Shown: positions 9,358-18,907, counted from the stretch's first letter. The stretch is DNA of 46,715 bases from an uncultured Bacteroides sp. (GCA_948847595.1 CAQOGY010000026.1:1-46715), one strand, 5' to 3'. Made by a program: numbers and translations. Notes: generated by a model not told the origin, from the letters alone.

Positions 9358-10542
9358 ATGAAAAAGATTCTAATGTTGCTGGCTTTTGCCGGCGTTGCGT
9401 CTGTCGCTTCTGCGCAGCAAACCGTGACTGTAACTGAATACGAGGTTATTCAGGTACAAGATAAACATCAAGTAATAACTAACCCATTCTGGAGCAACTG
9501 GTTCTTCTCTGTAGGAGGCGGTGCACAGGTGTTATTTGGTAATAACGACCATATCGGAAAATTCAGAGATCGTATTGCTCCGACATTGAATGTGTCAGTT
9601 GGTAAATGGGTAACACCCGGTTTCGGGTTACGTATGCAATATAGCGGACTGCAATCCAAAGGATTCACCACCAATGAATCTGCAAATTATGTAGTCGGTG
9701 GCCCGAGAGAAGATGGCTCCTACAAACAGAGATGGGACTATATGAATCTTCATGGCGACTTGCTGATTAATCTGAATGCACTTTTCGGTGGTTACAATCC
9801 GGATCGCGTATATGAGATTATTCCGTATATCGGTGCCGGTTGGGCTCATTCTTATTCTAAGCCTCATACAAACGCTGCTACCTTCAATGCAGGTATTATC
9901 AACCGTTTCCGTTTGTCAAACGCTGTAGATTTGAACCTTGAACTGAGTGCAACAGGGCTGGAAGGTAAATTTGATGGTGAACACGGTGGCAAACCCGATT
10001 ATGATGGTATCTTAGGTGCTACTCTCGGTGTGACTTATTACTTCCCGACCCGTGGATTCCAACGTCCTGTTCCACAGATTATCTCCGAACTGGAATTGAG
10101 ACAGATGCGTGATCAGATGAATGCTATGGCAGCCGCAAATATGCAGTTGCAGCAACAGTTAGCCAATGCACAGCAGCCTGTAGTGGAAGAAGCTGAAGAA
10201 GTCGTTGTAACAGATGCCAACATTGCACCGCGTACTGTATTCTTCAAGATCGGTTCAGACAAATTGTCTCCACAAGAAGAAATGAACTTGTCATATCTTG
10301 CCAGCAAGATGAAAGAATTCCCGAACATGACCTATACAATCAACGGATATGCAGACTCTGCAACCGGTACTCCTTCTATCAACCAGAAGTTAAGTCTGGA
10401 ACGTGCACAAGCTGTAAAGGACCTGTTGGTTAAGAAATATGGCATCTCTGCAGACAGACTGTCTGTTGCAGCAGGTGGTGGTGTCGACAAGTTCGGTCAA
10501 CCGATTCTGAATCGTGTGGTATTGGTAGAATCAGCTCAATAA
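9358..10542 (+). CDS. ompA: OmpA family outer-membrane porin
   Basis: 394 aa. Signal peptide of 19-20 residues ending ASA-QQ. An N-terminal eight-strand-like beta barrel follows, with alternating hydrophobic strands and a repeating aromatic/glycine pattern (NWFFSVGGGAQVLFGNN, GFGLRMQYSGL, IIPYIGAGWAHSY, GILGATLGVTYYF). A Gln/Ala-rich coiled-coil linker spans about 245-275. The C-terminal OmpA peptidoglycan-binding domain has VFFKIGSDKLSPQEEMNLSYLA, YTINGYADSATGTPSINQKLSLERAQAV and NRVVLVE. It anchors the outer membrane to the cell wall and is usually one of the most abundant Bacteroides outer-membrane proteins. Transcribed alone, judging by the 102 bp gap upstream and two hairpins downstream. 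Confidence 0.93.
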   Translation: MKKILMLLAFAGVASVASAQQTVTVTEYEVIQVQDKHQVITNPFWSNWFFSVGGGAQVLFGNNDHIGKFRDRIAPTLNVSVGKWVTPGFGLRMQYSGLQSKGFTTNESANYVVGGPREDGSYKQRWDYMNLHGDLLINLNALFGGYNPDRVYEIIPYIGAGWAHSYSKPHTNAATFNAGIINRFRLSNAVDLNLELSATGLEGKFDGEHGGKPDYDGILGATLGVTYYFPTRGFQRPVPQIISELELRQMRDQMNAMAAANMQLQQQLANAQQPVVEEAEEVVVTDANIAPRTVFFKIGSDKLSPQEEMNLSYLASKMKEFPNMTYTINGYADSATGTPSINQKLSLERAQAVKDLLVKKYGISADRLSVAAGGGVDKFGQPILNRVVLVESAQ

Positions 10543-10564
10543 TACATTTGATATTGTAATATAG

Positions 10565-10588
10565 ATACGGCTGTTAAGTGGGCCGTAT
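10565..10588 (+). terminator. Short hairpin after ompA
   Basis: Perfect 7 bp stem ATACGGC / GCCGTAT with a 10 nt loop followed by only three T. It could be a weak terminator or a 3'-end stabiliser of the ompA mRNA. Confidence 0.45.
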
Positions 10589-10600
10589 TTATGAAAGGAA

Positions 10601-10655
10601 AGACTTGCTCAGGTAAAGATATCCCTCGGATACTTTACTTGGGCGAGTCTTTTTG
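10601..10655 (+). terminator. Intrinsic terminator after ompA
   Basis: Arms 10601-10618 (AGACTTGCTCAGGTAAAG) and 10633-10650 pair along their length with three G-U pairs and one junction irregularity, and TTTTGTTT follows. It separates ompA from the PUL regulator. Confidence 0.8.
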
Positions 10656-10708
10656 TTTCCAATGATTTGCATATCCTATAATTTTTTGCGAATATTGCAA
10701 TCAAATGC

Positions 10709-10739
10709 ATTGGTCTTAGACATAAGTTTCTTACTTTTG
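10709..10739 (+). promoter_or_regulatory. Predicted promoter of the PUL regulator
   Basis: -7 box TACTTTTG at 10732-10739 fits TAnnTTTG exactly, and ATTG at 10709-10712 lies at the canonical 19 bp spacing. The start codon is 19 bp downstream of the box, giving a leader of only about 12 nt. Confidence 0.65.
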
Positions 10740-10758
10740 AACAAGGATTCCGGTTTTT

Positions 10759-13338
10759 ATGATTGTTACTATGAAATGTAGATACCTTCTATCTTTAGTC
10801 TTTTTATTGCATATATGGGTATGCAAGAGTAATGTTATAGATAATAGTGTCTATGATTATGGTCTTACGTTTCTGGCTCATTCTACCAATCAGGATCAGC
10901 GGACCAATTTGGATCTTACTCCTGCGGCTTCTTTGTCTTTTCCCGAGGACGGTTTCTCGGTGGGATTCGATATAAAGTTGAGAAATGAACTGTATACTTA
11001 TGGTTATGTTGTACGGGTCATAGCAGATGATTCTTCCTGCTTTGATTTTATCTCCTACCTGCTTTATTCCCGATTTAATATTGTATTGACTGACAAAGAC
11101 CGAGTGATCAAGAATACGGAGATTGCAGATTCGGTAAAGATTGTAGCAGACAGATGGATACACGTCGATCTGCAATTTACCAAAGACCGGATTCATATTG
11201 CTGCAGACGGTATCCAGGCGGAAATCAATCATTCCCTGAGCAACTTTAAGGATATCAAGATCTATTTCGGAGGCAGCAAGCATCCCCGTTTTTTCTCTAC
11301 AGATGTACCTCCTATGACCATTCGTAATATAGAACTTGCTGATATTCAAGGTAAACTGCTTTATAAATGGGAATTGGCTGCTCATGATAAAGATGTGACT
11401 TACGATAGTGTCAGAAATAAACAGGCTTTTGTACGTAATGGCGTCTGGGAGATAGATAAACATACTAAATGGGCGGCATTAGCTTCGTTGAATGTGCACC
11501 ATATTAATCCGCAGGTGGCTTATGACGATGTGTCGGGACGTTTTTTCATAGCAGGAGGCGGTCAGTTATTTGTTTACGATGTGAAGGCGAATCGTATTGA
11601 TTCGATTGCTTATAAAGGACATCCTTATATAGGAGCTTCCAGCCAGATTATTTTTGATGCCAAACGAAACAGGCTCTTGTCTTATACACCGGATTTCAAC
11701 GATTTGAATGTCTATGAGTTTGACCGGAAATGCTGGACATTAGAAACTCCGGTAATGATTGATACCCGCCAGCATCATAATCGTATTATCAATCAGAAAA
11801 GAGATGAACTGATTGTTTTTGGTGGCTATGGTAATCACCGCTATAATTCACAGTTGAGCAGAATAAACCTGTCTGATCCGCAGGGGTGGTCGATCAGTTC
11901 CCTTGATTCCTGTCTGTTTCCCCGCTATTTAAGTGCGATGGGGGCGGAGAATGAGGACTACTTATTGATCATGGGTGGTTATGGCAATCAGTCGGGTAAG
12001 CAGGAAGAATCTCCAGGAAACTTTTATGATCTTTACCGGTTGAATTTGAAAACAGGTAAATGCGCTAAGTTATGGGAGTTTGTGAATGACAGGCAGCACT
12101 TTACTTTCGGTAATTCAATGATTGTCGATACACCGTCGAATAGTGTATATGCTTTGACATATAATAATGACCGGTATAATACTTTTGTTTATTTGAGCCG
12201 GTTTGATATACAGACCAGACAACCGGTTCAGGAAGTGATGAGTGATTCCATTGTTTATAACTTCCTCGATATTCATTCTTATTGTGATATGTTTTTGCAT
12301 AGAGAGACATCTTCTATTTATGCTGTGGTGTTGCAGGAAAAGGAGCCCGGAATATCTAAAGTCGAATTTTATAAACTGGCATTTCCACCTTTGTCCAAGG
12401 AAGGTATTTTGCCTCATCAGACTGGCGGAATGAAGCCGGTGATATTGATATCCGGTATTTTGGCAGGACTACTGTGCCTGATAGGAGGAAGTATATGGTT
12501 ATTGCATAGTAAGAGAAAGAGAAAAGTGAATGTGTCAGTCGGTCCGGTTGCTACGGAAGAAGTAAAAGACAGATTGGTCGAAGAAGAACCGACTGAACAA
12601 AAAGTATCTTCGGTTTTATTACTGGGCGGATTCCAGATATTTGATAAGCAAGGCGGTAACATCACGGGAGATTTTACGCCTACTCTTAAGCAATTATTCT
12701 TGTTTTTACTGCTGAATACCATTAAGAACGGAAAGGGAACGACTTCTCAATGCCTGGATGAAACTTTCTGGTTCGATATGAGTAAGTCCAGTGCATCGAA
12801 TAACAGAAACGTGAATATCAGAAAGCTAAGGCTGATCATTGAGAAAATCGGAGATATCAATATTGCCAATAAGAACGGCTATTGGTATCTGAATCTGGGG
12901 AAAGACGTGACCTGCGATTATCAGGAAGTGATGAGATTGCTGGATCAGATAAAAGATAAAGATACCATTACGGATAAAAAGATAATCAATAAAATCATAT
13001 CCCTGGCGAGTGCCGGCGCATTGCTCCCTAACGTCAGTGCCGAATGGATTGACGAATATAAGTCAGCCTACTACGTTCTGTTGACGGAAATACTGCTTTC
13101 TGTGGTCAACCGTCCCGATATAAAAGAAGATTCCAGGCTTTTGCTGAAAATATCAGATGTAATTCTGCTTGTTGATAATATAGACGAAGACGCTATCCGC
13201 ACTAAATGCAGAGTCTTGTATCAGATGGGGCAGAAAGGTTTGTCCAAGCAAAGTTTCGATAAGTTCTGTATTGAATATGAACGTTTACTGAATGCCAAGC
13301 CTGATTTCTCTTACGATGATATTATAAATTCACTCTAA
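10759..13338 (+). CDS. Membrane-spanning PUL regulator: LamG/kelch-like sensor plus SARP-type DNA-binding module
   Basis: 859 aa. Signal peptide or first anchor (CRYLLSLVFLLHIWVCKS). Extracytoplasmic part: concanavalin/LamG-like beta domain at about 30-215, then kelch/propeller-like repeats (FFIAGGGQLFVYD, ELIVFGGYGNHRYNSQLSRINL, YLLIMGGYGNQSG with a following DLYRLNL) to about 545. One membrane helix at about 560-582 followed by KRKRK. Cytoplasmic part: a winged helix like those of OmpR/SARP activators at about 617-715 (LLLGGFQIF, FTPTLKQLFLFLLLNT, NNRNVNIRKLRLIIEKIG, NKNGYWYLNL), then a helical BTAD/TPR-like tail (AEWIDEYKSAYYVLLTEIL, CRVLYQMGQKGLSKQSFDKF). No kinase, receiver or sigma domain is present. 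It is taken to sense glycan outside and activate the adjacent susC operon. A second ATG at 10771 is an alternative start. Confidence 0.8.
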   Translation: MIVTMKCRYLLSLVFLLHIWVCKSNVIDNSVYDYGLTFLAHSTNQDQRTNLDLTPAASLSFPEDGFSVGFDIKLRNELYTYGYVVRVIADDSSCFDFISYLLYSRFNIVLTDKDRVIKNTEIADSVKIVADRWIHVDLQFTKDRIHIAADGIQAEINHSLSNFKDIKIYFGGSKHPRFFSTDVPPMTIRNIELADIQGKLLYKWELAAHDKDVTYDSVRNKQAFVRNGVWEIDKHTKWAALASLNVHHINPQVAYDDVSGRFFIAGGGQLFVYDVKANRIDSIAYKGHPYIGASSQIIFDAKRNRLLSYTPDFNDLNVYEFDRKCWTLETPVMIDTRQHHNRIINQKRDELIVFGGYGNHRYNSQLSRINLSDPQGWSISSLDSCLFPRYLSAMGAENEDYLLIMGGYGNQSGKQEESPGNFYDLYRLNLKTGKCAKLWEFVNDRQHFTFGNSMIVDTPSNSVYALTYNNDRYNTFVYLSRFDIQTRQPVQEVMSDSIVYNFLDIHSYCDMFLHRETSSIYAVVLQEKEPGISKVEFYKLAFPPLSKEGILPHQTGGMKPVILISGILAGLLCLIGGSIWLLHSKRKRKVNVSVGPVATEEVKDRLVEEEPTEQKVSSVLLLGGFQIFDKQGGNITGDFTPTLKQLFLFLLLNTIKNGKGTTSQCLDETFWFDMSKSSASNNRNVNIRKLRLIIEKIGDINIANKNGYWYLNLGKDVTCDYQEVMRLLDQIKDKDTITDKKIINKIISLASAGALLPNVSAEWIDEYKSAYYVLLTEILLSVVNRPDIKEDSRLLLKISDVILLVDNIDEDAIRTKCRVLYQMGQKGLSKQSFDKFCIEYERLLNAKPDFSYDDIINSL

Positions 13339-13378
13339 ATTAATCCTCTATTAATAATTTTCCGCTACTTCCTGTTGG

Positions 13379-13466
13379 TCGGTGGAGAGATAGTTCCTCA
13401 TCGGTGGCGGAGCCTGTCCTCATCGGTGCCGGAAATAGGTCTCATCGGTACCCGAAATAAATCCTT
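13379..13466 (+). repeat. Four tandem 22 bp repeats upstream of susC
   Basis: TCGGT recurs at 13379, 13401, 13423 and 13445, exactly 22 bp apart. Cores are TCGGTGGAGAG, TCGGTGGCGGA, TCGGTGCCGGA and TCGGTACCCGA. The first three units end in CTCA. The last two cores approach a palindrome (TCGGTACCGA-like). The block is GC-rich in an AT-rich gap, 40 bp after the stop codon of the regulator gene and about 350 bp before susC. Candidate binding array of a transcription factor, or a repeat family member; see findings. Confidence 0.85.
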
Positions 13467-13804
13467 GCGGAGTAAGGCACTCATTATACCATCAAATAAT
13501 AATTGTTTTTTTATCATGAAAACATCATTGATAACTAGATACTTATGCGAAAAGGATGAAATTCTTTATCGCTATTAATCTAAAATTAATATGGCATTAA
13601 GGACTGTAATTCTATATTTGCTTCAGAAACGGACGGGATATCCTCCACTATGTTTCTGATGACTTGAGCGGATCAAACTATAACCTTATAAAATGATGGA
13701 AATATGAAAAACGACACTTCTTAATTACTGCTTGGACTTACTTGTCAGAGAAAGTTTTCTTGAGATGAAAACGGTTTGAATTAATTAATGTTAATCTATA
13801 AATT
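13467..13804 (+). other. AT-rich leader region of the PUL operon
   Basis: 338 bp without a credible gene between the 22 bp repeats and susC. It holds the predicted promoter at 13590-13620 and then about 178 nt of putative untranslated leader. No strong hairpin with a T tail was found. Small ORFs here, including one running through the repeats from 13375 to 13578, have no supporting features. Confidence 0.5.
13590..13620 (+). promoter_or_regulatory. Predicted promoter of the susC operon
   Basis: -7 box TATATTTG at 13613-13620 matches TAnnTTTG, with TATG at 13590-13593 (three of four to TTTG) at 19 bp spacing. The weak upstream element fits an activator-dependent promoter. The 22 bp repeats lie about 125-210 bp further upstream, farther than the usual SARP position. 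Confidence 0.5.
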
Positions 13805-16800
13805 ATGAAAACAGGAAAGAGCAAAGATCATTTGCAAAGAGTTTTTTTAAGGTTCCTTTATTTGATAATGGGGAGCATCCTTTCTTTGGATTCTGTTATG
13901 GCGCAGGAAAACCTGAAAGTTTCCGGGCAGGTGACAGACAATAAAGGAGAAGCCATTATCGGAGCCTCAGTGAAAGTACTGAAAACGGGTACGGGGACTA
14001 TTTCTGATATAGATGGTAAGTTTACTATCCAGGTTCCTGTGGGAGCGGAACTGGAGATAGGATATGTCGGCTATAATCCGAAGAGAGTGAAAGTGGTGAA
14101 TAAAAACTTCGTAACGGTAGTCCTTGAGGAGAATGTGGTAGCATTGGGCGATGTAGTTGTTGTCGGATATGGCATTCAGAAAAAGGAAAGTCTGACAGGA
14201 GCTATCGGAAACCTGAAAGTAGATGATATAGTAAAGACCAAGGCACCTAGTTTGGCACAGGCCATTCAGGGAAAAGTTGCCGGTCTGCGGATCAGACAGG
14301 AAAATGGAGAGCCGGGTAAGTTTAGTTCCAATATCAATGTCCGTGGCTTCGGAACTCCTTTGTTTGTGATTGACGGAGTGGTGAGAGACGGTTCCAGCGA
14401 ATTTCAACGGCTGAATCCGGAAGATATTGAAAGCATATCTTTTCTGAAAGATGCTACTGCCTCTATCTATGGTATGAATTCGGCGAATGGTGCCGTGATT
14501 GTTACCACCAAGAAAGGGGCTACAGGCAAACCGCGTATTACGTTGAACGCCAATGTCGGCATTACTTCTCCTACCAATGTGCCGGAGATGGCCAACGCCG
14601 GACAATATATGACCATGCGAAATGAGGCGGAAATCAATGCAGGCAGACCGGCTTATATCACAAAGGACGAATTGACCAAATGGCAGCAAGGTGCTCCCGG
14701 TTATGAGAGTGTAGACTTGTATGATGCCGTTTTCAATAAGCACGCCACACAGTTCCAGACGACTCTGTCCCTGGAAGGTGGTACCGACAAAGTAAGTTAT
14801 TACGGTAGTTTCGGTTATGCCACCGATAACAGCTTGTTGAAGAATAACGCATTGACTTATGATAAATATACATTCCGTTCCAATGTCAGTCTGAAGATTA
14901 CAAAAGACCTGACAGCCAGTATCAATCTTGGCGGGCGTTATGATACCACCAACCGTCCCTGGTTTCCTTTCTATGATATATTTAAGAGTACGCGTGTAAA
15001 TCCGCCTACTACTTCTATCTATGCCAATGACAATCCGGATTATTATAATAACTTCTCTTATGTCCCTAATCCGGCAGCTATGATCGATGCCGATTATACC
15101 GGCAGCGCTAAAGAGCGGAATAAGAACTTGCAGACACAGTTTGCATTAGAGTATAATATTCCTTATGTAAAGGGGCTGAAGGTGAAAGGTACTTTTATCT
15201 ACGATTACAATAACTACGGATATAAGGCTACGCGGAAAGGTTTTAAGACATATACCTATGGCGAATATACGGGCGAGTATACGGCGGCAGATGCCAATTA
15301 TCCGGCTTTGCTTCAGGATAATCGCAGAGAATCGGAACGGGTGGATATGCAGTTCCAGACAAACTATAACAGAACGTTCGGCAACCATACCATCGGAGCT
15401 ACTTATGTCTTCGAAAGACGCGAAGAGAAAGCAAACTGGATGAATGGTGAGCGCAAGTTTGACTTTTTCACAATCGGTGAACTGGACAATGCACGCGAAT
15501 CTGACCAGAAAGTATCCGGTTCCTCGGAACACCAGGCTTATCTTTCTCATATCGGGCGTCTGACCTATGATTATAAAGGCAAATATCTGGCAGAGCTTGC
15601 TTGCAGATACGACGGTTCTTATCGATATGCTCCGGGCAGCAGATGGGCATTCTTTCCGTCCGCTTCCGTAGGATGGAGAATTTCGGAAGAGAGCTTTATC
15701 AAAGACAACTTCAAGTTTGTCGATAATCTGAAACTTCGTTTCTCTGCCGGTCGTTCGGGGCAAGATGCCGGTGATCCGTTCCAATACTTCTCCGGTTACA
15801 CGTTGAACAGTGGCGGATATGTATTCAGTCAGGGAAATTATACCAATGGGGTGGCTTCTCCTGTGATGATCAATAAGAATCTGACCTGGATTAAAGTGAA
15901 TATGTATAATATTGGTATTGACTTTTCAATCTTTAACCGGCTGATCGCAGTAGAGTTTGATATTTATCAGCGTGACCGCAGCGGCCTGTTAGCCGACCGT
16001 TACGGTTCTCTTCCCAATACGTTCGGTTCCAAGTTGCCACAGGAAAACCTGAACGGCGACCGTACGAGGGGTATTGAATTTACATTGACTCATACCAACA
16101 AAATCGGTGATTTCCACTACAGTGTATCCGGTAACTTTAACTTGGCGCGTACCCAACGCCGTTATATAGAGAGCGGTCCTTACAAGAGCAGTATGGAAAG
16201 ATGGAGAAACCAGGCATCCAACCGCTGGGGAGATTTTATCTGGGGGTATCAGACGGACGGACGTTTCCAGAACTTTGACGAGATTAATACATATCCGATT
16301 CAGAATGGGGATAACGGAAATTCCAAGGAACTTCCCGGTGACTACATCCTGAAAGACGTAAACGGTGACGGAGTGGTGAATGATCTGGACAAGACCCCTT
16401 TATTCTGGTCCGGCAGCCCATTGATTCACTATGGTTTCAATGTGGAAGCGTCCTGGAAGAACTTCGACTTCTATGCTCTTTTTCAAGGTTCTGCCCTGTA
16501 CACGGTGCAGTTTGACGAGGTATACGCAAAGATGCTCTGTTTCAAGGGTGGCAATACCCCCGAATACTTCTACGACCGTTGGCATCTGTCCGACCCGTAT
16601 GATGCGAACAGTGAATGGATACCGGGAGAATGGCCGGCCATCCGTCTGGAGCAGGACATGGGATCGTTCTATACGAGGGATTCGCAGATATGGCGTAAGA
16701 ACGCTTCTTATCTGAGACTGAAAACAATTGAGATCGGCTACACCTTCAGTCCCCGACTGATGCATAAACTGGGTATCGGTAGTTTAAGAATCTATGCGAA

Positions 16801-16936
16801 CGGAAATAACCTGTTTACTATCTGTGACCCGTTTGTAAAGGCATTCGATCCGGAAAAGATTGAAGGAGACTATAGTGCCGGCTTGAATTATCCTCTGAAT
16901 AAGAGCTTTAACTTTGGATTGACCTTGAACTTTTAA
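13805..16936 (+). CDS. SusC-like TonB-dependent outer-membrane transporter
   Basis: 1043 aa. Signal peptide ending near VMA-QE (about 34). Carboxypeptidase-regulatory-like beta domain at about 36-110 (VSGQVTDNKGEAIIGASVKV, FTIQVPVGAELEIGYVGY). TonB-box-like region GDVVVVGYG at about 116-124. Plug domain to about 235 (LAQAIQGKVAGLRI, IESISFLKDATASIYG, GAVIVTTKKG). The rest is a 22-strand barrel ending in NFGLTLNF with a terminal phenylalanine. It imports oligosaccharides across the outer membrane using TonB energy, with the SusD partner 5 bp downstream as lid. There is no N-terminal STN extension, so it does not look like an ECF-sigma transducer. Context predicts alpha-mannan fragments as substrate (inference). 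Confidence 0.94.
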   Translation: MKTGKSKDHLQRVFLRFLYLIMGSILSLDSVMAQENLKVSGQVTDNKGEAIIGASVKVLKTGTGTISDIDGKFTIQVPVGAELEIGYVGYNPKRVKVVNKNFVTVVLEENVVALGDVVVVGYGIQKKESLTGAIGNLKVDDIVKTKAPSLAQAIQGKVAGLRIRQENGEPGKFSSNINVRGFGTPLFVIDGVVRDGSSEFQRLNPEDIESISFLKDATASIYGMNSANGAVIVTTKKGATGKPRITLNANVGITSPTNVPEMANAGQYMTMRNEAEINAGRPAYITKDELTKWQQGAPGYESVDLYDAVFNKHATQFQTTLSLEGGTDKVSYYGSFGYATDNSLLKNNALTYDKYTFRSNVSLKITKDLTASINLGGRYDTTNRPWFPFYDIFKSTRVNPPTTSIYANDNPDYYNNFSYVPNPAAMIDADYTGSAKERNKNLQTQFALEYNIPYVKGLKVKGTFIYDYNNYGYKATRKGFKTYTYGEYTGEYTAADANYPALLQDNRRESERVDMQFQTNYNRTFGNHTIGATYVFERREEKANWMNGERKFDFFTIGELDNARESDQKVSGSSEHQAYLSHIGRLTYDYKGKYLAELACRYDGSYRYAPGSRWAFFPSASVGWRISEESFIKDNFKFVDNLKLRFSAGRSGQDAGDPFQYFSGYTLNSGGYVFSQGNYTNGVASPVMINKNLTWIKVNMYNIGIDFSIFNRLIAVEFDIYQRDRSGLLADRYGSLPNTFGSKLPQENLNGDRTRGIEFTLTHTNKIGDFHYSVSGNFNLARTQRRYIESGPYKSSMERWRNQASNRWGDFIWGYQTDGRFQNFDEINTYPIQNGDNGNSKELPGDYILKDVNGDGVVNDLDKTPLFWSGSPLIHYGFNVEASWKNFDFYALFQGSALYTVQFDEVYAKMLCFKGGNTPEYFYDRWHLSDPYDANSEWIPGEWPAIRLEQDMGSFYTRDSQIWRKNASYLRLKTIEIGYTFSPRLMHKLGIGSLRIYANGNNLFTICDPFVKAFDPEKIEGDYSAGLNYPLNKSFNFGLTLNF

Positions 16937-16941
16937 AGAAG

Positions 16942-18879
16942 ATGATTATGAAAATATATAGTTATTTATTATTGGGAGCTATGTTCCTGCTGGGCGGATG
17001 TAGCGATTTGCTTGATATCGATCCGAAGAATAAAATTCCGGCGGATGAATTGTTCTCTACTCCGGAAGGAGTACAGGCACATATGGCCAATCTGTACGGT
17101 CGTTTGCCTATCGAAGATTTTACCTATTCACCGAATCGCGGCTTCAATGTGGGAGTCGGTACGGATGTGAATAATGCCGGTTTTATGGCTGCTCATTTCT
17201 GTGATGAGGCTATCCATCCGGAGTACAATGACTTTGGAGAAGAGTGGTTCGATTATTGGGAAGACGGTTATAAACTCATTCGTGATTTAAACAGTCTGTT
17301 GGTTACTATTCCTACATTGACCAGTATTACCGAACAGCAAAAGAATGAGATCAATGCGGAAACTCATTTCCTGAGAGCTTATACCTATTTTGCCTTAGCC
17401 AAAAGATACGGTGGGGTACCTATCATTAAAGAACCGCAGGAGTATAACGGTAATATCGAAGAACTGCGTGTCCCTAGAAATACGGAGAAAGATACTTGGG
17501 ACTTTGTCTTGGAAGAATGTGACCAGGCAGTATCGCTTTTTGGAGATGCGAATGAAAATGATGTGCTGAGAGCGAACAAATGGGTAGCATTGGCACTGAA
17601 GTCAAGAGCAGCTCTGTATGCAGCTTCCGTTGCCAAGTTTACTCATCAGCCTTATGTCTCTTTCTCTGGTCCGGCTGTTGACCAGAAGCTGGTAGGTATA
17701 GAAGTTATATCGGCTGATCATTATTATGATGAATGTATATCAGCTTCACAGGAAATCATGAATAGTGGTAAGTTCGGTCTTTACAAACCTTCCCCCGCTA
17801 CTCCGGAAGAAGCGACAACCAACTATCAAAAGTTATTTGAACAACCTTTCCAATGTCTGGACGGATTGAAAGAGCCTATCTTCATGAAGGCCTATGCTGC
17901 AAATACCATTCTGGCACATAACTATGATGTCTGGTTCAGCCCCCGTCAGATGATCCTCGACCCGAATCTCTATCCCGGTCGTATGAATCCGACACTGGAT
18001 TTTGTCGACTCTTTCGAAGATTATACGGATGACGGAACCGGAACACCCAAGCCGATCAGCACTCGTGTGGATGGAAATGAAAGTGATTATAATGGATTTA
18101 ACTTATCCACCCGATACCTGTCTTTCCCGATAGATAAACCTTACCAGGCATTTGCCGGTCGTGATGCCCGTTTGAGTGCCATGGTGTTATTCCCGGGACA
18201 GAACTTCGGAAGTACGAAGATCATTATCCAGGGTGGTCTGGTGAAAGCTGACGGTTCCGGTTATCATTATAGGACTCAGGCTTCGGAGAAGGGACAGGAT
18301 GGTCTGATCTATTATACTTACGGAGCGGAGAAAAGCACGGAATATTCAGGATTCGATCCGACTTTGGGACACTATACCCGCAGCGGATTCCTGTTTAAGA
18401 AGTTCTTGCAGATAGAAAATCCGGTTGAGCAGGCATGGAGTAAAGGTACACAGCCTTGGATCGATTTCCGTTATGGGGAAATTCTTCTCAACTATGCAGA
18501 AGCCGTTATCGAAAAGACAACCTCTACTTCTGCTGAAAAACAGGCTGCACAAGACGCTTTGAATGCGGTCCGCAAAAGAGCGGCTCACAAAGATGACATT
18601 GCATTGACTCAGGCGAATGTTCGCAAAGAACGTTTTGTCGAGCTGGCATTTGAAAACAAGCGCAGATGGGATTTGTCGCGCTGGAGAACTTTCCATAAGG
18701 AATTTGAAAACCGGGTGAGAAAGGGACTTGTACCTTTCCTTGACCTGCGGACAAATCCTGCGCATTATGTATTTGTACGTGTCAATCCGTTGGGCATTGA
18801 ATCAAAGACCTTTGATTATAGCTGGTATTATAAGAGTATTCCGGGTACGGGGGCTAATGGTCTGGTACAGAATCCTTAA
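16942..18879 (+). CDS. SusD-like glycan-binding lipoprotein
   Basis: 645 aa, longer than the typical 500-580 aa. Lipoprotein signal with lipobox LLGGC-SDLLDIDPKN; the ATG at 16948 (MKIYSYLLL) is an alternative start that gives a more typical signal. The SusD family hallmarks are present: DLLDIDPKNKIPADELFSTPEGV at the N terminus, TPR-like helices (AETHFLRAYTYFALAKRYGGVPII), and the C-terminal block DFRYGEILLNYAEAV, DALNAVRKRAAHKD, ERFVELAFENKRRWDLSRW. It forms the lid of the SusC transporter on the cell surface and captures glycans. Stop-to-start distance from susC is 5 bp. Confidence 0.94.
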   Translation: MIMKIYSYLLLGAMFLLGGCSDLLDIDPKNKIPADELFSTPEGVQAHMANLYGRLPIEDFTYSPNRGFNVGVGTDVNNAGFMAAHFCDEAIHPEYNDFGEEWFDYWEDGYKLIRDLNSLLVTIPTLTSITEQQKNEINAETHFLRAYTYFALAKRYGGVPIIKEPQEYNGNIEELRVPRNTEKDTWDFVLEECDQAVSLFGDANENDVLRANKWVALALKSRAALYAASVAKFTHQPYVSFSGPAVDQKLVGIEVISADHYYDECISASQEIMNSGKFGLYKPSPATPEEATTNYQKLFEQPFQCLDGLKEPIFMKAYAANTILAHNYDVWFSPRQMILDPNLYPGRMNPTLDFVDSFEDYTDDGTGTPKPISTRVDGNESDYNGFNLSTRYLSFPIDKPYQAFAGRDARLSAMVLFPGQNFGSTKIIIQGGLVKADGSGYHYRTQASEKGQDGLIYYTYGAEKSTEYSGFDPTLGHYTRSGFLFKKFLQIENPVEQAWSKGTQPWIDFRYGEILLNYAEAVIEKTTSTSAEKQAAQDALNAVRKRAAHKDDIALTQANVRKERFVELAFENKRRWDLSRWRTFHKEFENRVRKGLVPFLDLRTNPAHYVFVRVNPLGIESKTFDYSWYYKSIPGTGANGLVQNP

Positions 18880-18907
18880 TTAGTATATTCTAAAATATAG
18901 ATTAGAT

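Noticed and set aside
13375..13578. 67-codon frame running through the 22 bp repeats
   Set aside because: 22 bp is not a multiple of three, so the repeats are read in shifting frames; composition is not protein-like and no start signal is seen.
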